From contig NZ_QKKX01000027.1 of assembly GCF_003434305.1 (NCBI RefSeq), positions 1 to 41,616 on the forward strand: a stretch of 41,616 nt of DNA, in the 5' to 3' direction. Below, one piece after another: positions 34,472-41,616 of the stretch. How positions within the stretch are numbered: the first letter of the stretch is position 1; every line of letters begins with the position of its first letter. Below the pieces are notes generated by a model that was not told the DNA's origin, did not search any database, and saw only the letters and a program-made list of their open reading frames with translations. The position numbers and the translations under genes were made by a program. Source of the DNA: Micromonospora sp. MW-13 (GTDB lineage Bacteria; Actinomycetota; Actinomycetes; Mycobacteriales; Micromonosporaceae).

Positions 34472-35278
34472 ATGGATCATGCGAGCAAGTCGATGGCCGG
34501 GACGGGTGTGGGGCGGGTCGCCCCGTCGCCGGCCGCTCGCCCGGGTGACCCCGGCCCGCTCGCCCCGGACCGGGCCCTCGCGGAGCTACAGGCGGGCAAC
34601 CGCCGGTTCGTCACCGGGGTGCCGCGCCACCCGAACCAGGACGCCAGCCACCGGGCGGCCGTCGCCGACGGCCAGCACCCGTTCGCCGTGATCGTCGGCT
34701 GCTCCGACTCCCGGCTGGCCGCCGAGATCATCTTCGACCGGGGGCTGGGTGACCTCTTCGTGGTCCGCACCGCCGGGCACACCGTCGGCCCTGAGGTGCT
34801 GGGCAGCGTGGAGTACGCGCTGACCGTGCTGGGCACCCCGCTGGTGGTGGTGCTCGGGCACGACTCCTGCGGCGCCGTGCAGGCGGCCCGGGCGGCGGCC
34901 AGCACCGGCACCCCGCCCGTCGGCCACCTGCGGGCCGTGGTGGACGCCGTGGTGCCCAGCCTGCACCGGGCCGCCGAGCGCGGGGTCGAGGACATCGACG
35001 GGATCGTCGACATCCACATCGCGCAGACCGTCGAGGCGATGCTCGCCGACTCGCCCGTGCTGGCCGCCGAGGTCGCCGCCGGGCGGTGCGCGGTGGTCGG
35101 GATGTCGTACCGGCTCAGCGCGGGCGAGGTGCGGACGGTGGCCGCGGTGCCCGCCGGCTCCGTCCCGGCCGTCGCCGCCGCCCCGGACGCCCCGGATGCC
35201 CTGAGCGCCCCGGCTGCCCCGAACGCCCTGAGCGCCCCGGCCGCCCCGAACGCCCTGAGCGCCCCGGCCGCCGCCTGA
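34472..35278 (+). CDS. Beta-class carbonic anhydrase
   Basis: A 268-residue zinc enzyme for CO2/bicarbonate interconversion. Zinc ligands are Cys77 (VIVGCSDSR), His130 and Cys133 (LGHDSCGAV), with the Asp79/Arg81 dyad intact. LGDLFVVRTAGHTVGPEVLGSVEYA is typical. There is no signal peptide; the first about 30 residues are Pro/Gly-rich. The C-terminal about 40 residues are an added Ala/Pro/Asn tail made of 9-residue repeats (ALSAPAAPN), not part of the enzyme fold. GAGG lies 9 nt before the ATG; ATG 34493 is an alternative. It may be controlled by the divergent winged-helix protein. Confidence 0.92.
   Translation: MDHASKSMAGTGVGRVAPSPAARPGDPGPLAPDRALAELQAGNRRFVTGVPRHPNQDASHRAAVADGQHPFAVIVGCSDSRLAAEIIFDRGLGDLFVVRTAGHTVGPEVLGSVEYALTVLGTPLVVVLGHDSCGAVQAARAAASTGTPPVGHLRAVVDAVVPSLHRAAERGVEDIDGIVDIHIAQTVEAMLADSPVLAAEVAAGRCAVVGMSYRLSAGEVRTVAAVPAGSVPAVAAAPDAPDALSAPAAPNALSAPAAPNALSAPAAA
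35198..35275 (+). repeat. 27-bp tandem repeats in the carbonic anhydrase tail
   Basis: Units start at 35198, 35225 and 35252 (the last 24 bp, then the stop). The first two differ at one base. They encode ALSAPAAPN repeats. Confidence 0.85.
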
Positions 35279-35303
35279 GGCGCCCGCAGCGGCGCGACAC
35301 GAC

Positions 35304-35339
35304 GAGGGCCGCCCCGCGCTGGGATGCGGGACGGCCCTC
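35304..35339. terminator. Bidirectional hairpin terminator
   Basis: GAGGGCCG (35304-35311) pairs with CGGCCCTC (35332-35339), and CCCGC with GCGGG inside, with one mismatch between. It lies between convergent carbonic anhydrase and the peptidase gene. Confidence 0.7.
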
Positions 35340-35357
35340 GATCGCGTGGCGGCGTCG

Positions 35358-36380
35358 TCAGAGCAGCGACATGTGCACGTGGTCGGTGTGGTTGGAGGGC
35401 CCGCTGTAGGACTTCCAGCCGGTCGCCGGGAACCAGATCTGCCGGTTCCAGATGACGTAGTAGATGCCGAGCCGGTCGGCGTTGCGGATGAGGAACGCGG
35501 CGAGGTTGTTGCCGTACATCCGGGTGTCGTTGTTGTGCCAGGGAGCGAACCCGCTGTTCTGCAACGACCAGTCGCAGGCGCGGCCCTTGGGGTGCTCCCA
35601 CGGCCCGCCCGGCCGGTAGCAGCCGACGAACCGGCTGAAGCCGGCCCTCTTGGTCTCCTTGTACGCGTGCAGCGTGCGCGGCGTGATGCAGCCGGAGGTG
35701 GTCGGGTCGTTCTCGCTGCACGACTCGGGACGCCAGTCGCCGTCCGAGCTCCGGCCCGGCGCGATCCTCGCGACCGGGGACGTGGCGTTGACCAGGCCAC
35801 CGGTGAAGCCCTTGCCGCCGACCAGCGCGAGGGACTTCTCGGCGTCGTACTTCTTCTTCGCCATGATCGCAGTCTGTTTCTTCTGCTCGCGGATCTCGGC
35901 GTCGAGCGCGAGCTTGGCCTGCACCGCGCGCTCCTTGGCGTCGTTCACCTCGCTCAGCTTCCGCGCGTTGATCATGTTGAGCTGGTCGAGGGCGGTGGCG
36001 CGCTTGACGAACGAGTCCGGTGCGCCGCTCTCCAGCAGCACCGCCATCGGGCCGATCCGCCCGGTCCGGTACGACTGGGCGGCCATCTCGCCGACCTGCG
36101 GGGCGAGCGCCTCCAGTTCCTGCTCGGCCCGCTTCACCTCCATGGCGAGCTGGAGCTGGCGCTTCGTGGACTTGTCGAGCCTCGTCTTGGCCTGGGCGTA
36201 CTCCCGGTTGGCCGCCTCGATGACGTCGGTGATCAACTGGGGCTCGTCGTCCTCCTCGTGCCCCGACGGTTTGGGGGTGGAGGGCGCGGCCAGCGCCGGG
36301 GCGGCCGGCCCGGCGAGGATCGCCAACGCGGCGAACGCGGCCACCACGGGTGTCAACCAGCGGCGCAGGGGTGCCGTCAC
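35358..36380 (-). CDS. Secreted coiled-coil protein with M15-like peptidase domain
   Basis: A 340-residue secreted protein. A signal peptide (LTPVVAAFAALAILAGPAAPALA) leads to a long coiled coil (about 45-200; NREYAQAKTRLDKSTKRQLQ, then MEVKRAEQELEAL). The C-terminal domain has WEHPKGRACDW (His-x6-Asp) and HTDHVHM (His-x-His), the zinc-site pattern of M15/VanY-type D,D-carboxypeptidase relatives. It probably cuts or remodels peptidoglycan. GTG 36380 is chosen because AAGGG lies 6 nt upstream; ATG 36395 follows the aptamer with no room for a ribosome binding site. A c-di-AMP riboswitch precedes it, as for many actinobacterial wall hydrolases. Confidence 0.85.
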   Translation of the reverse strand: MTAPLRRWLTPVVAAFAALAILAGPAAPALAAPSTPKPSGHEEDDEPQLITDVIEAANREYAQAKTRLDKSTKRQLQLAMEVKRAEQELEALAPQVGEMAAQSYRTGRIGPMAVLLESGAPDSFVKRATALDQLNMINARKLSEVNDAKERAVQAKLALDAEIREQKKQTAIMAKKKYDAEKSLALVGGKGFTGGLVNATSPVARIAPGRSSDGDWRPESCSENDPTTSGCITPRTLHAYKETKRAGFSRFVGCYRPGGPWEHPKGRACDWSLQNSGFAPWHNNDTRMYGNNLAAFLIRNADRLGIYYVIWNRQIWFPATGWKSYSGPSNHTDHVHMSLL

Positions 36381-36398
36381 AGTGTTCCCTTCCATCGA

Positions 36399-36510
36399 CC
36401 GCCGACCGGGTTAGCTGACGGGTTCGGGACGGAACCGGCCCCTACCGCTCGCGCGGATGCACCCCAGGTACCTGGATCCCCGGCTCGCCTCGCGGCGATT
36501 GGGCGGCGGC
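36399..36510 (-). ncRNA. c-di-AMP (ydaO/yuaA) riboswitch
   Basis: Read on the minus strand, the conserved blocks occur in order: CCCAATC, GCCGGGGATCC, TGGGGTGCATCC, GCGGTAGGG, then CCCGAACCCGTCAGCTAACC near the 3' end. An outer stem can form between CCGCC at the 5' side and GGCGG at the 3' end. This is the pattern of ydaO-type aptamers, which bind c-di-AMP and usually switch wall-hydrolase genes off. The aptamer ends about 19 nt before GTG 36380, close enough to affect the ribosome binding site. The 5' boundary is approximate. Confidence 0.88.
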
Positions 36511-36681
36511 ACCGCAGGCGCCGCTGCGCGCCTTCGGCGGTGACCGGCAGCGAGGTTACCCGAGAGGCATCCTCGGGATCTACGTCCGGATGCCGACTAA
36601 ATGCGTCATTTCGTAATCGCTGTCGGTAGTCAGTGACGCGGTTCTCAGGCGTGCCGCCACTCCCGGTCACGCTGCGAGGTG
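36511..36681 (-). promoter_or_regulatory. Promoter region of the riboswitch transcript
   Basis: Contains the AT-rich patch 36585-36625 (minus strand ACGAAATGACGCATTTAGT), the probable promoter. A precise -35/-10 cannot be set. No gene is seen here; the YibE/F gene ends at 36682. Confidence 0.35.
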
Positions 36682-38085
36682 TCACCATGTGCTGTCCGTG
36701 CTCCCTTCTCGGCCGGCCCACCGGGCCGGGGGGTCGGTGGGCCGGGCCGGGCCGCCGGGGAACCGGTCGTCGGGCCGCCCGCCGCTGAGCGCCTCCAGCG
36801 CGAGGTCCCGCTCCGCAGGACGCCGGTCCCCGCCGGGGGTACGCGAGGCCGGGACGTCCCCGTCGCCGGCCGGCCGCCCGGGTCCGGCCGCGGCGGCCCG
36901 GCCCGCCGCGGTGACCACCGCGGCCAGCCCGGTCGTCAGCGGCACGGCGGCGATCAGGCCCAGCGTGGCGACGGCGCTGCGGACGATCTCCTGCGCCATG
37001 AACTCGGTGGTCAGGATCTCGGTCACCGGGCGGGAGTCGGCGGTGAGCAGGAGCAGCAGCGGCAGCGACGCGCCCGCGTACGCCAGCACGATGGTGTTCA
37101 CCGTGGACGCGATGTGCGCCCGGCCGACCCGGGTGGCCGCCCGGTAGAGCTGCAACCGGGACAGCCCCGGGTTGGCCTGCGCCAGCTCGGTCACCGTGGC
37201 CGCCTGGGTGACCGTGACGTCGTCGAGCACCCCGAGCGAGCCGATGATGATGCCGGCCAGCAACAGCCCGTGCAGGTCCACGTCGCCCCGGAACATCGAC
37301 AGGGTGGTGGCGTCCTCGCTGCCGTACCCGGTCAGGTGCGTGGCGGCGGTGGCCAGGGTGCCGAGGACGCCCGTGAGCACCAGGCTGCCCAGGGTGCCGA
37401 GGACCGCGACGGAGGTCTGCGCGCTCACCCCGTGGGTCAGGTACAGCACCACGAACATGATCAGCGCCGAGCCGACGACGGCGATCAGCAGCGGCGACCC
37501 GCCGGCGCCGATCCCGGGCAGCACGAACGTCAGCAGGATGGCGAAGCTGGCGGCCAGGCCGGCCAGGGCGGCCAGCCCCCGCCAGCGGCCGAACGCGACG
37601 ATCGCCAGCGCGAACACCACCGCGAGCCAGACCAGCGGGGTGCCGCGCTGGTGCTCGGCGATGTTGTAGGCGCTGGCCGTCGGGTCGGCGGGGTCGGTCA
37701 GCTCGACCAGGACGATCCGGTCGTCGACGGCGACGGTGGGCGCGCCGGGACCGGTCGGGATCGGCGTCTCGACCTGTTGCCCGGCGTCCGGCCCCTGCTC
37801 CACCCGGACGGTGGCCGTGCCGCACGGGCCGTCCTGCGCGCCCGGCCCGCCCCCGTCCTGCGGCGTCTCCGGCTGCGGCGGGCACGCCTCGGTCACCACC
37901 CGGGTCACCGTGCCGTGGTACCGGGGCACCGCCGCACTGTCGTCGCCCTGCGGGCCGCCGTCGCGGGGCCAGAGGACGACCGCCGCGATCACGGTGATCA
38001 CGAAGAGCGGCACCACGGTCGCGACGAGGATCCGCCGCACCCCGGGCGGGGTGGGCGGGGCAGGTCGGGTGTGGTCGGCGCCCAT
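36682..38085 (-). CDS. YibE/F family membrane protein
   Basis: A 467-residue polytopic membrane protein. An N-terminal helix (ILVATVVPLFVITVIAAVVLW, about 19-39) is followed by an extracytoplasmic beta-rich domain (about 50-150; VRVEQGPDAGQQ, VAVDDRIVLVEL) and then seven or so helices. These include LVWLAVVFALAIVAFGRWRG, FVLPGIGAGGSPLLIAVVGSALIMFVVLY and LLLAGIIIGSLGVLDDVTVTQAATV. The LGVLDDVTVTQA segment is the YibE/F hallmark. Function unknown in this family. GGAG lies 8 nt before ATG 38085. The C-terminal about 75 residues are Pro/Gly/Arg-rich and probably disordered. Confidence 0.88.
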   Translation of the reverse strand: MGADHTRPAPPTPPGVRRILVATVVPLFVITVIAAVVLWPRDGGPQGDDSAAVPRYHGTVTRVVTEACPPQPETPQDGGGPGAQDGPCGTATVRVEQGPDAGQQVETPIPTGPGAPTVAVDDRIVLVELTDPADPTASAYNIAEHQRGTPLVWLAVVFALAIVAFGRWRGLAALAGLAASFAILLTFVLPGIGAGGSPLLIAVVGSALIMFVVLYLTHGVSAQTSVAVLGTLGSLVLTGVLGTLATAATHLTGYGSEDATTLSMFRGDVDLHGLLLAGIIIGSLGVLDDVTVTQAATVTELAQANPGLSRLQLYRAATRVGRAHIASTVNTIVLAYAGASLPLLLLLTADSRPVTEILTTEFMAQEIVRSAVATLGLIAAVPLTTGLAAVVTAAGRAAAAGPGRPAGDGDVPASRTPGGDRRPAERDLALEALSGGRPDDRFPGGPARPTDPPARWAGREGSTDSTW

Positions 38086-38309
38086 CGACGGTCTCCAAAC
38101 GGTGTCAGCGCGGGGCACGGGCCGGCGGCCCGGGGCGGTTCGGCAGCGGCCCGGCCGCCGGGTCGGGCACCACCCGGCGGGGTACGCGGGGCGGGCGATG
38201 CGGAATCCGGACGACCATCGCCCGAAATGGTAGCCATCCTCACCTGGGAACGCAGGTCGCGCGCCGGGCGGCCCGCCGGGAGGTGTCCCGGCGAGCCCGG
38301 GACAGTCAT
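38086..38309. other. Intergenic, left part of YibE/F-ATPase gap
   Basis: Divergent region between the YibE/F start (38085) and the ATPase. Apart from the elements at 38310-38418 I see no gene or clear promoter here. Confidence 0.4.
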
Positions 38310-38418
38310 GATCGACTCCGTATCCCGCACACCGCGCTCTCTCCGTCGATCGAACCCCCGTTGCGCGGCATCCGGAGTCGATCGTGAGGGTATGGCGGTC
38401 GATCGTGGGGGTATGGCG
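38310..38418 (+). repeat. Repeated GTCGATCG elements before the copper ATPase
   Basis: Two near-identical 21-bp units (GTCGATCGTG-R-GGGTATGGCG, 38377-38397 and 38398-38418) stand in tandem. A further GTCGATCG is at 38345, and an inverted copy GATCGACTCCG (38310-38320) pairs with CGGAGTCGATC (38373-38383). The GGGGGTAT parts resemble half-sites of copper-sensor (CsoR-type) operators. This is likely the control region of the ATPase gene. Confidence 0.6.
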
Positions 38419-38452
38419 GGCGCGTGGTCCGGCGAAGAGGCATGTTGGGACC

Positions 38453-40510
38453 ATGGCCCACCACGAGCCCGCCGGGCGCGACGAGCACGCCGGCCACGTG
38501 GGGCGCGACGAGCACGCGGGGCACGACAGGCATGCCGGGCACGACCCGGAGATGTTCCGCCGCCGGTTCTGGCTCTGCCTGGCGCTGGCCCTGCCGATCG
38601 TCGCCACCAGCCACATGGTGACGGGCTGGTTCGGCCACCCGGTGGAGTTCCCCGGCCGGGCACTGGTCGGCCCGGTACTCGGCTCGGTGGTCTTCTGGTG
38701 GGGCGGCTGGCCGTTCCTCGTCGGCGCGGTCCGCGAGCTGCGCGACCGGACCCCCGGGATGATGCTGCTCATCGCGATGGCGATCACCGTCGCGTACGTC
38801 GCGTCGCTGGCCACCAGCGTCGGCGCGTTCGACCTGGACTTCTGGTGGGAGCTGGCCGCGCTGGTCACCATCATGCTGCTCGGGCACTGGCAGGAGATGA
38901 AGGCGATCGGCCAGGCCCGGGGTGCCCTCGCGGCGCTGGCCGCGTTGCTGCCCGACGACGCGGAGCGGATCCGGCCGGGCGGCGGCACCGACCAGGTCCC
39001 GGTGGCCGAACTGCGCGTCGGTGACGTGCTGCTGGTCCGGCCGGGCGGCCGGGTACCGGCCGACGGGCGGGTGGTCGACGGCGCCGCCGAGCTGGACGAG
39101 TCGATGATCACCGGGGAGTCCCGCCCGGTCGGCCGGTCGGCCGGGGACAAGGTGGTGGCCGGCACCGTGGCCACCGACTCGGCGGTCCGGGTCGAGGTGA
39201 CGGCGCTGGGCGAGGAGACCACCCTGGCCGGTATCCGGCGAATGGTCGCCGAGGCGCAGGGCTCGGGCGGCCGGGCCCAGGTGCTGGCCGACCGCTCCGC
39301 GGCCTGGCTGTTCTACGTCGCCACCGCCACGGCCGTGCTGACGGTGCTGGTCTGGGCGAGCCTGGGCGACCCCGGCGAGGCGGTGGTGCGTACCGTCACC
39401 GTGCTGGTCATCGCCTGCCCGCACGCCCTCGGCCTGGCGATCCCGCTGGTCGTCGCGCTCTCCACGGCGGTCGCGGCGCGCTGCGGCATCCTGGTCCGCG
39501 ACCGGCTCGCGTTGGAGCGGATGCGCACCGTCGACGCGGTGCTGTTCGACAAGACCGGCACCCTGACCCGGGGCCGGCATGCGGTCACCGGCGTGGCGGC
39601 GGCCCCCGGTGCCGGCGAGGACGAGGTGCTCCGGCTGGCCGCCGGGGTCGAGGCGGACAGCGAGCACCCACTGGCGCGGGCGATCGTCGCGGCCTCCGCC
39701 GGGCGGGGCGGGCCGGCGCACGCCACCGGCTTCCGGTCGCTGCCGGGCTGCGGCGTCCAGGCCACCATCGACGGTACGGAGTACGCCGTGGGCGGCCCGG
39801 CCCTGCTCCGCGAGCTGGGCGCGGACCCGCCCGCCGAGCTGGACCGGGCCGTCGGGCAGTGGGCCGCACAGGGTGCCGCCGTGCTGCACCTGGTCCGGCT
39901 GCCCGGCACGGTGCTGGGCGCGCTCGCCCTCGCCGACGAGGTACGCCCCGAGGCGCGGGCGGCGGTCGCCGAGCTGCGCGCCCAGGGCGTCCGGACCATC
40001 GCGATGATCACCGGGGATGCCCGTACGGTGGCCGAGGCGGTCGCCGCGGAACTCCGCTTCCGGCCCGGGGTGGACGAGGTCTTCGCCGAGGTGCTCCCCG
40101 GCGACAAGGACGGGAAGGTCGCCGAGCTCCAGCGCCGGGGGCGGACCGTGGCGATGGTCGGCGACGGGGTGAACGACGCCCCGGCGCTCGCCCGAGCCGA
40201 CGTGGGCATCGCGATCGGGGCGGGCACCGACGTGGCGATCGAGTCCGCGGGTGTGGTGCTCGCCTCGTCCGATCCGCGCGGGGTCGCCGCGGTGGCCCGG
40301 CTCTCCCGGGCGTCGTACCGGAAGATGGTGCAGAACCTCGCCTGGGCCGCCGGCTACAACGTGGTCGCCCTTCCGCTGGCCGCCGGGGCCCTGGCCTGGG
40401 CAGGCGTGACCCTGAGTCCGGCGGTCGGGGCGATCCTGATGTCGGCGTCCACCATCGTGGTGGCCCTGAACGCCCAGCTGCTGCGCCGCGTGCGCCTCGC
40501 CCCCGAGTGA
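38453..40510 (+). CDS. P1B-type heavy-metal ATPase with CPH motif, probable copper exporter
   Basis: A 685-residue P-type ATPase. A His-rich N-terminus (MAHHEPAGRDEHAGHVGRDE, about 10 His in 32 residues) precedes the membrane domain. The ion-site motif is Cys322-Pro-His (VIACPHALGLAIP), typical of CopB-like P1B-3 pumps for copper. TGES (actuator), DKTGT with Asp366, SEHPLARAI and GDGVNDAP are all intact. There is no N-terminal HMA domain. ATG 38453 begins the His-rich segment; an in-frame GTG at 38384 would translate the promoter repeats. The downstream DUF6153-like and DUF305 genes fit a copper-handling cluster. Confidence 0.93.
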   Translation: MAHHEPAGRDEHAGHVGRDEHAGHDRHAGHDPEMFRRRFWLCLALALPIVATSHMVTGWFGHPVEFPGRALVGPVLGSVVFWWGGWPFLVGAVRELRDRTPGMMLLIAMAITVAYVASLATSVGAFDLDFWWELAALVTIMLLGHWQEMKAIGQARGALAALAALLPDDAERIRPGGGTDQVPVAELRVGDVLLVRPGGRVPADGRVVDGAAELDESMITGESRPVGRSAGDKVVAGTVATDSAVRVEVTALGEETTLAGIRRMVAEAQGSGGRAQVLADRSAAWLFYVATATAVLTVLVWASLGDPGEAVVRTVTVLVIACPHALGLAIPLVVALSTAVAARCGILVRDRLALERMRTVDAVLFDKTGTLTRGRHAVTGVAAAPGAGEDEVLRLAAGVEADSEHPLARAIVAASAGRGGPAHATGFRSLPGCGVQATIDGTEYAVGGPALLRELGADPPAELDRAVGQWAAQGAAVLHLVRLPGTVLGALALADEVRPEARAAVAELRAQGVRTIAMITGDARTVAEAVAAELRFRPGVDEVFAEVLPGDKDGKVAELQRRGRTVAMVGDGVNDAPALARADVGIAIGAGTDVAIESAGVVLASSDPRGVAAVARLSRASYRKMVQNLAWAAGYNVVALPLAAGALAWAGVTLSPAVGAILMSASTIVVALNAQLLRRVRLAPE

Positions 40511-40623
40511 CGGCTGGCCCGAACGCTGCGCCGGGGTACGGCGGGCCCGGGACCGGTGGGCGACGGTGCCGTCGTGGCGGGTTCGGCGCGGACGGCCCGG
40601 CCGGGCCGGCTAGCGTGGACGGG

Positions 40624-41334
40624 GTGCGGACGGCGACGGTGCTGACTGCCGGGCGGTGGGCCCGGCTCGTGCTGCTGCTCTGCACCCTGGTCGGGCTGGC
40701 CGCGATGCACACCCTCGGCCACGGCGCGCACGGCGGCGGGGGACCCGGTGGCGGGGGTCACGGTGGCGGGGGTCACGGTGGCCACGACCGGTCCGGGCCT
40801 CCCGGCGCGCGTCCGGCAGCCTCCGCCTCCGCCACGGTCGCCTCCGGGGTGACCGACGCGATGGGCATGGCCTTCCCCGTCGCCGCCGCCAGGGGCGCGG
40901 CCCCATCCGTGACCGACGTCACGGGCGCGGCCCCGTCGGTCGGCCATGTCAGGGGCGCGGCCCCGTCGGTCGGCCATGTCAGGGGCCCGGCGCCGTCGGG
41001 CGGCGCCGTGACGGGCGGCGCCGCGTTCCTCGTCGGCCTGACGGGGGTGGGTCCGGTGCCGGTGCCGCCCGGTGGCTGCCCGGTGGACGGGTGCCCGACG
41101 GCCTGGCTGCTGCCCGCCGACGATCCCGGTGCCGGTTCACCCGGCTGGAGCATCTGCCTGGCGGTGCTCGGCGCGCTCGCAGCCGCGCTGCTCGTCGCCG
41201 TGCTCCTGCTCACCGGGGCGCGGGCGGTGGGCCTGTCCGCTCGTCGGTCCGGCGGGGCACCCGCCGGACCGTCCGCCCCGCCGCCCCGGCCGGTCGGTCT
41301 GCGGCTGGCCGAGAGTTCGGTGTCGCGCACGTAG
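40624..41334 (+). CDS. DUF6153-like membrane protein with Gly/His and 10-residue repeats
   Basis: A 236-residue protein. The first helix (WARLVLLLCTLVGLAAMHTLG) is followed by a Gly/His run (HGGGGPGGGGHGGGGHGGHD) that could bind metal. A 10-residue repeat region (GAAPSVGHVR type, about 90-130), a Cys pair (GGCPVDGCPTAW) and a second helix (ICLAVLGALAAALLVAVLLL) follow, then a Pro-rich cytoplasmic tail. The pattern matches DUF6153 proteins, which commonly precede DUF305 genes. The GTG start gives MRTATVLTAGRW; no strong ribosome binding site is visible. Confidence 0.7.
   Translation: MRTATVLTAGRWARLVLLLCTLVGLAAMHTLGHGAHGGGGPGGGGHGGGGHGGHDRSGPPGARPAASASATVASGVTDAMGMAFPVAAARGAAPSVTDVTGAAPSVGHVRGAAPSVGHVRGPAPSGGAVTGGAAFLVGLTGVGPVPVPPGGCPVDGCPTAWLLPADDPGAGSPGWSICLAVLGALAAALLVAVLLLTGARAVGLSARRSGGAPAGPSAPPPRPVGLRLAESSVSRT
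40891..41010 (+). repeat. Four 30-bp tandem repeats in the DUF6153-like gene
   Basis: Units start at 40891, 40921, 40951 and 40981. Units 2 and 3 differ only in the second base. They encode (R/T)GAAPSVGHV; degenerate units may flank them on both sides. The array is in frame (10 codons). Confidence 0.85.
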
Positions 41335-41422
41335 GACGCCCCGGCACGGATGCCCGGCCCTGGCCGGCGACCCGTGTCACCGTCCTGCCCGCGTACGCAA
41401 TCCACACCGAAGGATCCAGACC

Positions 41423-41616
41423 GTGACCACTCGTACGATCATGCGCCGCGCCGTCCTGGCCGGCGCGGCGCTCACCGCCGCACTGGCCCTGCCCGCCTGC
41501 GGCTCCGCCGACCACTCCTCCTCCGGCCACGGCGCGCCGGCCACCGCGACCGGCGGTGCCCCGGCGAGCGGGTCGACCACGTTCGGCGACGCCGACGTGA
41601 TGTTCGCCCAGATGAT
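41423..41616 (+). CDS. DUF305 lipoprotein, cut by the right edge
   Basis: The first 64 codons are visible. A lipoprotein signal peptide (MRRAVLAGAALTAALALPAC, lipobox LPAC-G) leads to a Ser/Gly/His linker and the start of the DUF305 domain, FGDADVMFAQM. DUF305 proteins are His/Met-rich extracytoplasmic proteins associated with copper genes. AAGGA lies 8 nt before the GTG. Location after the DUF6153-like gene is the usual pairing. Confidence 0.85.
   Translation, partial: MTTRTIMRRAVLAGAALTAALALPACGSADHSSSGHGAPATATGGAPASGSTTFGDADVMFAQM

Noticed and set aside
36381..36395. ATG start of the M15-like peptidase at 36395
   Set aside because: It directly abuts the aptamer with no ribosome binding site, while AAGGG before GTG 36380 is well placed.
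38384..38452. Extended N-terminus of the copper ATPase
   Set aside because: It would translate the tandem promoter repeats into a repeated VW peptide. The ATG at 38453 begins a typical His-rich N-terminus.

Overview
The window is very GC-rich actinobacterial chromosome. Gene content and style (XRE/DUF5753-DUF397 pair, a complete mycobacterial-type ESX locus, c-di-AMP riboswitch on a cell-wall peptidase gene, many GTG starts, TANNNT boxes 6-7 nt before start codons) suggest the Micromonosporaceae (Micromonospora or a close relative). Family assignment is inferred from gene content; no database search was run. No rRNA, tRNA, insertion sequence, prophage or CRISPR array was seen.

Layout. (1) 1-5119: a gene cut by the left edge; an XRE/DUF5753 regulator lacking a central segment, with its DUF397 partner; a hotdog-fold protein; and a two-gene disaccharide phosphorolysis operon (beta-phosphoglucomutase plus GH65 phosphorylase). 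(2) 5177-12224: a MerR-thioredoxin operon with a dyad in a 19-bp promoter spacer; an alpha/beta hydrolase; a small antitoxin-like protein; a cytochrome P450 with its ferredoxin; a secreted C39-like peptidase; a DUF1232 protein; and two unrecognised membrane or secreted proteins. (3) 12404-16044: a PadR-ABC ATPase-FtsX permease operon joined by 4-bp overlaps, with a dyad on the PadR promoter. (4) 16127-33865: a type VII (ESX) secretion locus with eccB, eccE, eccD, a fused eccC with three ATPase modules, a YbaB/EspL-like protein, a canonical WXG100 pair, two small-plus-large substrate pairs at the two ends of the locus, an unrecognised three-gene insert with membrane proteins, and two mycosin proteases. 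(5) 33919-38085: a winged-helix regulator divergent from a beta-carbonic anhydrase; a coiled-coil M15-like peptidase behind a c-di-AMP riboswitch; and a YibE/F membrane protein. (6) 38310-41616: a probable copper cluster with a CPH-type P1B ATPase, a DUF6153-like protein and a DUF305 lipoprotein cut by the right edge.

How the genes work together. In the ESX locus EccB/C/D/E would form the membrane channel and motor. The substrates would be the EsxB/EsxA-like pair and two PE/PPE-like pairs. In each of the three pairs one partner has a WxG turn and the small partner (or EsxA) carries a shared N-Y-x-T-[T/A]-E secretion signal. The two large partners share a C-terminal tail with Trp-Leu-x-Glu-Asp and Val-Trp. 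Two mycosins supply protease functions. The most novel parts are the tail motif, the duplicated mycosin and the 26923-28258 insert. Other points of interest are the in-frame loss in the XRE protein, repeated in-frame minisatellites in several genes, repeated promoter elements before the copper ATPase, and recurrent leaderless-type starts.
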